Below are positions 56,450 through 64,000 of a stretch of DNA of 64,000 nt, piece after piece. The stretch is from Gillisia sp. Hel_I_86 (GTDB lineage Bacteria > Bacteroidota > Bacteroidia > Flavobacteriales > Flavobacteriaceae): NCBI RefSeq assembly GCF_007827275.1, contig NZ_VISE01000001.1, positions 4,030,001 through 4,094,000 on the forward strand. The letters are read 5' to 3'. The translations under genes and the position numbers were made by a program. How positions within the stretch are numbered: position 1 is the first letter of the stretch; each line of letters opens with the position of its first letter. Under the pieces are notes generated by a model. It was not told the DNA's origin, did not search any database, and was given only the letters and a program-made list of their open reading frames with translations.

Positions 56450-57088
56450 CTATATTTCATCAGGTGTTTTTATATTGGTCATTTTCAGCCTTTCCGGTCC
56501 TTTTAGTGCTTTCATGGAAACCTCTTCGGGCCGTACGATCCCTTGGGGGCCCATTTTCCAATTTAGGGGCCTCCTTTCTTTACCTACCTGTTCCCTTAAC
56601 AACAAGATTGCTTCCAGAAAAGCATCGGGCCTTGGCGGGCATCCGGGCACATATACATCTACGGGCATAAATTTATCCACTCCCTGCACCACACTGTAGA
56701 TATCATACATGCCGCCTGAGTTGGCACAGGCACCCATAGAGATCACCCAGCGGGGTGCCATCATTTGCTCGTACAAGCGTTTAATGACCGGAGCCATTTT
56801 AATAAATACCGTACCGGCAATAACCATCATATCGGCTTCGCGCGGGGTGCCCCGGATGACTTCGGCACCAAACCTGGCAATATCGTATTTGCTGGTAATG
56901 CTGGTGGCCATCTCAACATAGCAACAGGAGAGCCCAAAATTGAAGGGCCAGATCGAATTTTTTCTGCCCCAGGCCACCATGCTTTCCATATTGGTCAAAA
57001 GAACATTTTTTTGAACGGTTTCTTCAAAGGAGCTACTGCCTTCTATGGCTGCCGTAGGATCGTTTATTTTACTGGTCCACCACTTCAT
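56450..57088 (-). CDS. nuoB: Complex I subunit NuoB (N2 cluster)
   Basis: A 212-residue subunit. The N2 [4Fe-4S] ligands are in [25 protein letters not shown] and [31 protein letters not shown] is the family block that aligns with VDTPRHANVLLMCGPL of the unorthodox fusion. The start overlaps the nuoA stop by 4 bp. It reduces quinone with NuoD and NuoH. Confidence 0.97.
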   Translation of the reverse strand: MKWWTSKINDPTAAIEGSSSFEETVQKNVLLTNMESMVAWGRKNSIWPFNFGLSCCYVEMATSITSKYDIARFGAEVIRGTPREADMMVIAGTVFIKMAPVIKRLYEQMMAPRWVISMGACANSGGMYDIYSVVQGVDKFMPVDVYVPGCPPRPDAFLEAILLLREQVGKERRPLNWKMGPQGIVRPEEVSMKALKGPERLKMTNIKTPDEI

Positions 57089-57513
57089 AGGAAATTGTCT
57101 TTTTTTATTTTTTTATGGTATGCTTGAAGGATTACCTTGCCATTGGGGCCAAATTCCAGCGCCCCGATTCTCCACAGGTAGATGAGCAGGACAATTAGTT
57201 CAACTATAAATATGAGTATGGAAAAATACCCCACCCATCCTGTTTCCTTTACGGAGATGGCCCAAGTAAATATAAAAACCGCTTCCAGGTCGAAAACCAC
57301 AAAAAACATGGCGATGAGATAGAAATGTATGGGAAACTGCAATCGTGCCGACCCGGTGGGCTTGATACCGGCCTCATAGGGTTGGTTTGTAGCTTTTTCG
57401 GAATGCTTTTCCCCTAAAAAATAAGAAGCAACCATCATCCCTGCTACCAGTAGCAATACGGCAGCGCTATAGACGATAAAGGGCCAAAGTAGAACCGGGT
57501 TGGTATGTTCCAT
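57085..57513 (-). CDS. nuoA: Complex I subunit NuoA
   Basis: A 142-residue, three-helix subunit that opens the canonical operon. Family block [19 protein letters not shown] and [16 protein letters not shown]. No strong promoter could be confidently placed upstream. A region of IS5 remnant lies ~220 bp upstream. It links the peripheral arm to the membrane. Confidence 0.95.
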   Translation of the reverse strand: MEHTNPVLLWPFIVYSAAVLLLVAGMMVASYFLGEKHSEKATNQPYEAGIKPTGSARLQFPIHFYLIAMFFVVFDLEAVFIFTWAISVKETGWVGYFSILIFIVELIVLLIYLWRIGALEFGPNGKVILQAYHKKIKKDNFL

Positions 57514-57817
57514 TGAAATTTAGTTTTTCCTAGATCACCGATTTATAAAAGTATAAAACTTCTCATAAGAAGACCACTGATATTCCAAAATTATTTATTA
57601 CCATGGTAGTCTTGCTGCACAATTATTGTTTAAATTTATATAATTTCGTATAAATATCCTTTACATACATTTAAAATACGCCTCTAAGGAGCCGCCCTCA
57701 CGACCACTCCCGCAATGAGATAAATTTGTTATAGCAGCTAAGAAATTTTTCATGATTTTCAATTGACGGGCAGGTAGTCGGGTGTATCTCAATTTTCACG
57801 GAAGCAAAACCAAGTCT
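57514..57817. other. Divergent intergenic region with IS5 remnant
   Basis: About 300 bp between nuoA (minus) and the Gfo/Idh gene (plus). AT-rich near nuoA; its -33/-7 candidates are poor. The outer half has the transposase remnant listed next. Confidence 0.5.
57735..57800 (-). pseudogene. Remnant of an IS5-family transposase N-terminus
   Basis: The minus strand (AAAATTGAGATACACCCGAC and ATCATGAAAAATTTCTTAGC) aligns with the first codons of the intact IS5 transposase at 62272 (AAATCGAGATACACCCGATC, ATTATGAAAAAATTCCTTCC), with at least one indel. About 65 bp remain. It marks a lost or rearranged insertion beside the nuo operon. Confidence 0.7.
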
Positions 57818-58903
57818 ATGAAGAACAGGAGAACATTCATCAAAAAATCGAGCCTTTTCCTAGCGGCCACAGTCCTACCCTATTCAGGTATTTACAGTTT
57901 TGGCCCGACCAAAAAATTAGGTGTTGCCTTATTGGGACTGGGCAATTACGCCACTAATCAGCTTGCGCCCGCATTACAGGAAACCCAGCATATAGAATTG
58001 CGCGGTATTGTAACAGGCAGCCCAAATAAAATCCCCACCTGGAAACGGAAATACGGCATCAAGGACGCCAATGTCTACAGCTATGAAAATATGGACAGCC
58101 TTGCCGATAACAACGATATTGATGTGGTTTACATCGTAACGCCCACGTTCCTACATTCCAAGTACGCCGTGATGGCGGCAAATACGGGAAAACATGTTTT
58201 TTGTGAAAAACCCATGGCCATGACCACCGCTGAATGTCAGGATATTATTGACGCTTGCAACCAAAACAAGGTAAAGCTTGCCATAGGTTACCGTATGCAG
58301 CATGAAAAAAACACCAAACAGATCATAGAATGGGCAAAGACAAAACCTTATGGCCCCATACAGACCATAGACACCGCGGCCGGTTTCAGGATCGGCAATC
58401 AGGGCGGCTGGAGGCTTGATGGGGCAAAAGGCGGAGGCGCCATCTACGACATGGGCGTATATCCCCTTAATGCGGCACGGTACAGCACGGGCCTTGAGCC
58501 CCTCTCTGTAATTGCAAGGCACGAAAATAAGCGTCCGGAACTCTTTCAAAACGGGGCCAATGAGATCACGTATTTTGATCTGGAGTTTCCCCAGGGTATG
58601 AAAGCAGATTGCCTGGTCACCTATAACAAGGGCTACAACCACCTCAAGATTAAATGTACCAGCGGGGGATATGAGCTTTCCCCATTTCAGAGCTACACCA
58701 GCGTGAACGGTACCACAAGGGATGGTCGGATCCTCAGCCCCTGCAACTGCAACCAGCAGGCCATCCAGATGGATAACGACGCCCTCTCCATCATTAACAA
58801 TGAACCTATGCTCGTGCCCGGCGAAGAAGGTAAGCGGGATATACGTATTGTAGAGGCCATTTTTGAATCGGCCAAAAATGGGTCTAAGAAGATGCAATTA
58901 TAG
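57818..58903 (+). CDS. Gfo/Idh/MocA-family oxidoreductase, exported
   Basis: 361 residues from ATG 57818; the GTG 12 codons upstream lies near the transposase remnant and is not used. N-terminus MKNRRTFIKKSSLFLAATVL has a twin-arginine-type signal. Rossmann-type NAD(P) motif VALLGLGNYATNQLAPAL, and the family EKPMAMTT with catalytic-region GWRLDGAKGGGAIYDMGVYP. It resembles glucose-fructose oxidoreductase, which works in the periplasm with tightly bound NADP(H). The sugar substrate is unknown. Confidence 0.9.
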   Translation: MKNRRTFIKKSSLFLAATVLPYSGIYSFGPTKKLGVALLGLGNYATNQLAPALQETQHIELRGIVTGSPNKIPTWKRKYGIKDANVYSYENMDSLADNNDIDVVYIVTPTFLHSKYAVMAANTGKHVFCEKPMAMTTAECQDIIDACNQNKVKLAIGYRMQHEKNTKQIIEWAKTKPYGPIQTIDTAAGFRIGNQGGWRLDGAKGGGAIYDMGVYPLNAARYSTGLEPLSVIARHENKRPELFQNGANEITYFDLEFPQGMKADCLVTYNKGYNHLKIKCTSGGYELSPFQSYTSVNGTTRDGRILSPCNCNQQAIQMDNDALSIINNEPMLVPGEEGKRDIRIVEAIFESAKNGSKKMQL

Positions 58904-58947
58904 CACAGTTTCTTGGCAGCCCCAACATTTATATTAAAAGGCAATAT

Positions 58948-59486
58948 TTACTCTAACTTTAATATCAATTGAGCAAATTGCACTCCTATAGCATGGTCTA
59001 CGCTTGGTATAAACGAATTTAAACTTGTATCTGAAACCATAATTTCCCCACTTGCATTTATTAAGCATGACCAAGTTGTTCCTTGTTCTACATGGGTAAT
59101 GGTAGCTTTAAACACTGCTTTGAATATCTCCTCTTTATAAGTAATTGCTAACAAACAATTAAAGGAGATTGGACCATGCCTTGATGAAAAATCCTCCGAT
59201 GGAACAATCCCTGTAAAGCTAAACAAAATAGGGTCTTAATCCTGAACTAAAATGGCATTGACTTCGGGACTATGTGTCGTTAAGGTTTTAAGGTCCAGGG
59301 AACCATTTACTATTTTGGAATCATAATCAAGAAATAAGGATAGTTTATGGTTTTCTGCTTTAATAGGCTTATCATCAACAATGGTCCTCATCTTTAAATG
59401 ACCTTCTCCTGTTTTATATATCCTTTCTGAGTTGACTGGTAAAAACCAATAAATAAGAACACAAAAATAATATATTTGGTTTTCAT
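58948..59486 (-). pseudogene. Secreted protein gene, frameshift and nonsense
   Basis: ATG at 59486 opens a signal peptide (MKTKYIIFVFLFIGFYQS). A frameshift near 59430 moves to TGEGHLKMRTIVDDKPIKAE, which continues to KTLTTHSPEVNAILVQD, then a TAA (59236-59238), then in the same frame DPILFSFTGIVPSEDFSS to the stop at 58948. Two lesions show decay. The family is not recognised; a YceI-like lipid-binding fold is a weak possibility. Confidence 0.6.
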
Positions 59487-59783
59487 AATGCCGATTTTGA
59501 AGAACTGGGCCATAACTTGGAAAATCTTTTTATTAATGCTGTTTCCTATTATTTCTACTGGATTTAGAGCTATATTTAAAGAAAAAAACTATTTAAACAG
59601 TAGTATTTATAGTTAAAAAGAACAATCACATTGGTTTGTTAAAAGTAGTTGGTAGCCATTTGACGACAATATTACGTTAAAATTAGAGGTTCTGAAAAAA
59701 AAAGTTGTAAATTGAAACAACTAAAAGTCACTCACTTAAAAGAGATAGAGCCTTAAGAGTAAACAAAATATTGAAATTAAATG
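59487..59783. other. Intergenic, about 300 bp
   Basis: Very AT-rich spacer upstream of the IS1595-family remnant; no gene, hairpin or RNA recognised. Confidence 0.4.
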
Positions 59784-60725
59784 AACTGCTTATCCACTTC
59801 GCACATGTAGGATTATTTCATAATTTTGGAGATGTCAAAGATAGAGGATTATCCGAGGAACTATCAAGAGTTCCTTGCCAGGTTCAGGAAAGAAGAGGAT
59901 TGTCGGGACTATATTATCAAGTTACGTTGGCCCAACGGCTTTCAATGCGGAAAGTGTGGGGACGGCGAATACTATGTCAACAATAGGAAGGTTATCGAAT
60001 GTGGCAAGTGTGGTCATCAATCCTCCGCCACTTCGGGCACGATCCTGCACGGGACAAGAAAACCCCTTCTGTTAAGGTTTCACGTCATGTGGTGGGTAGC
60101 GGCGCAGAATACAGTGGTAAGCGCGAGCAATTTCAAGGATTTCATGGGGTTCGGGAGCTATCAGACTGCTTGGTCGTGGCTGCACAAGTTGCGGCGGACG
60201 ATGGTACGCCAGGACCGGTAAGACCGGCGGGGGCGGGGCGGAAAAGACCTTAGTTGTCGTGTCGGGAATGCCTCGGAAAGGAGATAGGGCGTGTACGGTT
60301 CAAAGGTATCGACGCTGCGGACGGCGAGAACCTTATATGGGGTTCATAAAGGAAAATGTCGAGAAGGGAAGCACCGTCATAACAGACGGCTGGCAGGGCT
60401 ATTCCCAATTGGCGGGCTCAAATTACGACCACGTGAAAAGACCGATAGCAGGCAGTGGGCAGCAGGCACACGAACTATTGCCCCATGTACATATGATTCC
60501 CTGTTGAAGAGGTGGATAAACGGTACCCATCAAGGGAATATATCCCCTAAGTATCTGGGGTTCTATCTGGACGAGTACGCCTTCCGTTTCAACAGAAAGC
60601 TGTCGACCCACAGGGGGAAATTGTTCTACAGGCTTGTCCAACAGTCGGTAACACCGGCACCGAGCCCTCTAAAATCCCTGAAGGCCGGGAAAATGGCTCA
60701 ACGTGTTTAAAGTAGATAAGCAGTT
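59784..60725 (+). mobile_element. IS1595-family element, dead
   Basis: The left end AACTGCTTATCCACTT (59784) and the right end (complement AACTGCTTATCTACTT, ending 60725) form an imperfect inverted repeat. No clear target duplication remains, consistent with age. It contains one broken transposase. Confidence 0.75.
59832..60710 (+). pseudogene. IS1595-family (ISXO2-like) transposase, frameshifted
   Basis: ATG 59832. The first frame gives MSKIEDYPRNYQEFLARF, the zinc ribbon CGKCGDGEYY / CGKCGHQSSAT and a helix, then stops at 60221. Later parts read in other frames: EIGRVRFKGIDAADGENL, GFIKENVEKGSTVITDGWQG, and NGTHQGNISPKYLGFYLDEY to 60710. At least three frame changes and a deletion that removes the first catalytic Asp region. 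Non-functional. Confidence 0.85.
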
Positions 60726-61476
60726 TCAATTATTTAATTTTTAAGTTGAATTCAATCATTCGTGAATTATGAAACAAATTATATTACTAGTCACGTTTTT
60801 ATATTCGTGTATTACTTATGCCCAAGATGAAAATTTGGTTTTCCATTTTCAAGTTCAAAAAAACTTTTTAACCTCGGATTACGATTTAGTTTTAGGTGAA
60901 AATGTTACAATGTGGAAAGAAGTGAGTGATCCAAAACAATCAGAATTTAATCCTACATACATACCTGATGAAGATTATAAAAGGAAAGTCTTATTTAAAA
61001 ACCTAGAATCGAAAGAAGTATTCAGTGAATATGATATATTAGGAGCTCATTTTTTTGTAAACGATTCTTTGCATAACATGGATTGGACGTTAATGGAAAA
61101 TGTATCCGAAGAAGTGTTAGGCTATGCTTGTAAGAAAGCTAAATCAACTTTTCATGGCAGAGAATATGAAGTTTTTACACTGATGAAATAGCCATTAGTA
61201 ATGGGCCGTGGAAGTTTGGCGGTCTACCAGGAATGATTCTTAAAGTAGTCGCCAAAAGCGATAGAGAAACTTATAAGATGGAATGTTACAGTATAGAAAA
61301 ACACAAACAAAACACCGAATCTGAATTTACTAATTATTTAAAGAAGAACAAAAAAAAGAAGTTTCAAACATGGGGTGAATTTGTAGAAGATTTTAATTCG
61401 TTTTTGGACAGATATATAAAAGGTTTAAAATCTGAAGTAGAAGCAGAGGGTGATAGTGGATTTACCCTACATTTTA

Positions 61477-62359
61477 GAGCATGTTTAAAAACGATTCACA
61501 AGAATCATTCGATTCTATTGAGGATAATCTGACAATTCTGCCACAATACCCAATATTCCTGACTTTCCGGTGTTTTTTCATAATCCTTGTCCAGTCGCCT
61601 GAAGAAATTGAAGATCCCGAAGGTCCTTTCGGTGACCCATCTCCACTTTACCGGGACAAAGCCTTTCGAGGATGGCGGGCATGACGAGATCTCCACTTCC
61701 AGCCCTATTACCGTCCTCTCGACCCACTCCATGAACACCTTCTTGTAGGCATGGTCGGCCAGTATCTTTTCCATCCGGTCCAGATAGCCCAACAGGGGCT
61801 CCACCACCCTCTCGGCCACCGCCCCGTCGGCCTGGTTCGCCGCGCCTACCACAACGCCCCATACCAGGCCGAGGGTATCGGTGATCGCGTGCCGTTTCCG
61901 TCCGTTTATCTTCTTGTTCCCGTCGATGCCCTTCGACTCGGAGGTCATCGGCCCCGCCTTGACGGACTGGCTGTCGATCGACAGCATACTGGGTGTTGCC
62001 CCCTTTCCCTGCCGCTTCCTCTCCATCATGTTCAGCCCTGCGTTCAGCCTTGAAAGGGTGCCGTCCCGGCCCCACTTCCTGAAATGGTAGTAGACGCTCT
62101 CCCATTTGGGAAAGCATTCCGGTAGGTTCCGCCATTGGCAGCCGGTGCGCAATATCCAAAGGATGGCGTCGGCAATGTCGCGCAACTTATAGTGGCCCTT
62201 GATTTTAACGGGAAGGAATTTTTTCATAATTTCCCACTGTTGGGCAGTCGATCGGGTGTATCTCGATTTCATAAACTCTGTTTTATTTGTGAACTACAAA
62301 GTTTATACTGCCCAACTTTTTTTACAAACTTTCACCCAAATTTGTTTTTAAACATGCTC
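61477..62359 (-). mobile_element. IS5-family insertion sequence, intact
   Basis: 883 bp, bounded by a perfect 16-bp inverted repeat GAGCATGTTTAAAAAC, with a TTA target duplication at 61474-61476 and 62360-62362. It carries one complete transposase on the minus strand. It disrupts the GLPGLI gene. Confidence 0.93.
61505..62272 (-). CDS. IS5-family transposase
   Basis: A 255-residue transposase, intact. Catalytic residues: Asp in MLSIDSQSVKAGPM, Asp in ILADHAYKKVF, and Glu in WVTERTFGIFNFFRRLDKD. The N-terminus has the helix-turn-helix region of the family (SRYTRSTAQQWEIMKKF). Compact length is typical for IS5 members with one frame. GC-rich relative to the flanks. Confidence 0.93.
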   Translation of the reverse strand: MKSRYTRSTAQQWEIMKKFLPVKIKGHYKLRDIADAILWILRTGCQWRNLPECFPKWESVYYHFRKWGRDGTLSRLNAGLNMMERKRQGKGATPSMLSIDSQSVKAGPMTSESKGIDGNKKINGRKRHAITDTLGLVWGVVVGAANQADGAVAERVVEPLLGYLDRMEKILADHAYKKVFMEWVERTVIGLEVEISSCPPSSKGFVPVKWRWVTERTFGIFNFFRRLDKDYEKTPESQEYWVLWQNCQIILNRIE

Positions 62360-62435
62360 TTAGTGTAGACAACCATTTAGAAATTTTTTCAGAAAAGGTG
62401 CAAACTAATGGTATATTGCTTGAATTCTAGTTTAT

Positions 62436-64000
62436 ATGGAATTTATTTATGGCGTGAGATTAACTTTATATTTCATAAAATTTTTGTCTTTTTCTTTACT
62501 GATTTTTAACCCTAAAGTCGTTTATTCTCAAACATTGGATATCTCAGTGATTGATAGTTATGGAGAAAACACAAGTCCTGTGATAGTAACGGTTAGTGAA
62601 TTGTCTGACAGTTTAACAATTAAGGAATTTTTTGAACTAGAAAATGGCAAAGGAAAAATAAAGTTAACTAGAACTTACGAAAATATAGTTATTAATTTTA
62701 AGAGTTATGGGTATTTCAATAATTCAAAGATTATTGATAAAAATGAACCTGATAGTATATATGCTATACAGGTGGTATTAAAAGAGAAACCACCTGTAAT
62801 ACTAGATGATATAATCGTATTAGCTAAAAAAAAACCTTTTAGAATTGCTAAAGATACTATCTCTTACAATGTTTCCGTATATTCGGACGGAAGTGAAAGA
62901 AAAATACAAGAAGTCATAAAAAAATTACCCGGGATATTAGTAAATGAACAATCGGGAGAAATAAAATACAAAGGAAAATCTATTGAAACCGTTACGTTAG
63001 ATGGTGATAACTTATTTGGGTTCAACTATACCTTAGGCACAAAGAATATCAATGTGGATATGGTAGAGCAAGTTGAAGCCATAGATAATTATGCAGAAAA
63101 TCCACTTTTAAAAGGTATAGAACAAGGTGGTAAAGTTTCCCTCAATTTAAAATTAAAGAAAAGAAAAATAGATGTCTCAGGTAATATAGATTTTGGTAGT
63201 GGTTGGTTCGGAGGTGGAGAGCAAGCTTTCAATTTAAATTCTAATTTACTAGGGATTACTAAAACTTATAAATCCTTTGCTACTTTGGCCTATAATAATG
63301 TGGGGGTGAATCACACTCCTTTCGATTACTTTGGCTTTAATTACAGCTTGGAACAGGAAAAGGAGCGAGATTTTTTTGCGGAAAACATAATTCCCGAAAC
63401 TCGTTTTTCCAATATTTTAGAAGATAGAAGAGCAAATATCAACAATCAGTTTTTTGGGAACTACAATGCTATTTTTAAACTAAACCCAAAATTAAGCATT
63501 AAAACAAATCTATATTATCTACAAGACAGAATTACTACGAATCAACTTTTTCAGAATGATTTCCAGATAAATAATGACATTTTTACAACTACAGATAATA
63601 CTTTCATTACCAAAAAACCACAACAATACCGTGGCGATTTGGAAATAAAATACAATACCTCAAAAACATCTTTGTTGGAATATAATTTAAGATTAAGACA
63701 AGAAAATATCGAAACACCAACTATGGTTATTCAAAACCAAACCGATGAATTTACTACCTTTTTAAATACAGAAGATTTTTACTTAAAGCAAGATTTATTA
63801 TGGACAAAAAAACTAGCAGATAAGAAAGCTTTACAACTTTCACTTTTTCATTCATTTAATGATTTGCCACAAACTTTTAGCATAACCCCATCTTTATTTG
63901 ATGAAGATGCTTTAAATGACAACCAAGAAAGTGAGTTTAAAAGGACATTTTTGGAAGGAAAAGCAACTTATCTAGGTTCAGGGAACAGAGACAAATATAC
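62436..64000 (+). CDS. TonB-dependent receptor-like outer-membrane protein (partial)
   Basis: The frame opens at ATG 62436, five bases after the GLPGLI stop, and runs off the window (521 codons). The N-terminus is a signal-like helix (FLSFSLLIFNPKVVYSQ). Residues ~25-110 are a carboxypeptidase-regulatory-like beta domain. Residues ~125-200 form a plug-like domain (EVIKKLPGILVNEQSG, VTLDGDNLFGFNY). The remainder is a beta-strand-rich barrel. It probably imports or exports a surface nutrient with a TonB system. Pairing with a GLPGLI gene is a known Bacteroidota arrangement. Confidence 0.85.
   Translation, partial: MEFIYGVRLTLYFIKFLSFSLLIFNPKVVYSQTLDISVIDSYGENTSPVIVTVSELSDSLTIKEFFELENGKGKIKLTRTYENIVINFKSYGYFNNSKIIDKNEPDSIYAIQVVLKEKPPVILDDIIVLAKKKPFRIAKDTISYNVSVYSDGSERKIQEVIKKLPGILVNEQSGEIKYKGKSIETVTLDGDNLFGFNYTLGTKNINVDMVEQVEAIDNYAENPLLKGIEQGGKVSLNLKLKKRKIDVSGNIDFGSGWFGGGEQAFNLNSNLLGITKTYKSFATLAYNNVGVNHTPFDYFGFNYSLEQEKERDFFAENIIPETRFSNILEDRRANINNQFFGNYNAIFKLNPKLSIKTNLYYLQDRITTNQLFQNDFQINNDIFTTTDNTFITKKPQQYRGDLEIKYNTSKTSLLEYNLRLRQENIETPTMVIQNQTDEFTTFLNTEDFYLKQDLLWTKKLADKKALQLSLFHSFNDLPQTFSITPSLFDEDALNDNQESEFKRTFLEGKATYLGSGNRDKY

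Larger units (their letters stand above)
60769..62430 (+). pseudogene. GLPGLI-family secreted protein, frameshifted and split by IS5
   Basis: A signal peptide (MKQIILLVTFLYSCITYAQ) starts at 60769. A one-base loss in a T-run near 61178 shifts the frame after GREYEVF; the other frame reads AISNGPWKFGGLPGMILKVV, the GLPGLI signature. It runs to GDSGFTLHF, where an IS5 element is inserted at 61477. After its removal with one TTA copy the frame continues SVDNHLEIFSEKVQTNGILL to a stop at 62430. The GLPGLI family is of unknown function and commonly precedes TonB-receptor-like genes, as here. Confidence 0.88.

Overview
The window looks like a chromosome segment of a marine-type Flavobacteriaceae (Bacteroidota). 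The evidence is a GLPGLI-family gene followed by a TonB-dependent outer-membrane protein, a LytTR/LytS pair, a DUF4494 gene, start sites with few Shine-Dalgarno sequences, and promoters of the TTTG / TAnnTTTG type. The AT-rich backbone is interrupted by visibly more GC-rich blocks.

Layout. 1-19 kb is ordinary backbone: the end of a gapN-like gene, a fused serB-serA gene, a LytTR two-component pair, sbcDC, a frameshifted small basic gene, an intact IS256-family element with an 8-bp target duplication, a secreted DNA/RNA endonuclease, an exonuclease-GIY-YIG fusion, a DUF4494 gene and a TrkA-type channel. 19.4-30.8 kb is a nitrosative-stress and oxygen cluster: a truncated hemerythrin, the di-iron repair protein Ric, a quinol NO reductase, a 12-TM protein, an Rrf2 regulator, a four-gene cbb3-like oxidase operon, a truncated globin, tryptophan dioxygenase, a cupin and DUF488. 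A shared palindrome overlaps the -33 boxes of both ric and the Rrf2 gene.

30.7-31.7 kb is a scar: two ~100-bp direct repeats bracket a dead IS200-type transposase. 31.7-41.0 kb (+ strand) is a complex-I-like operon (A, B-D fusion, H, J, K, L, M, N). It has no E, F, G, I or C. Its B and D domains are fused through a ~230-residue histidine-rich repeat linker and have lost the Fe-S cysteines and the quinone-site motif, and its N-like subunit has lost the conserved Glu and Lys. It is the best candidate here for an undescribed system. 42.4-57.5 kb (- strand) is a complete canonical complex I operon (nuoA, B, CD, E-N) convergent with it. A K+ channel and a dead DUF2231-like gene lie between them.

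57.5-64 kb contains an IS5 transposase remnant, a Gfo/Idh/MocA oxidoreductase, a dead secreted-protein gene, a dead IS1595-family element, a GLPGLI gene split by an intact IS5-family element (TTA target duplication), and the 5' part of a TonB-receptor-like gene.

Working together (inference): the NO/O2 cluster would detoxify NO and sustain low-oxygen respiration, while canonical Nuo feeds the quinone pool. The unorthodox complex keeps the antiporter residues of L, M and K but seems unable to oxidise NADH or reduce quinone. It may be a cation/proton-moving module driven by another partner or coupled to metal binding.
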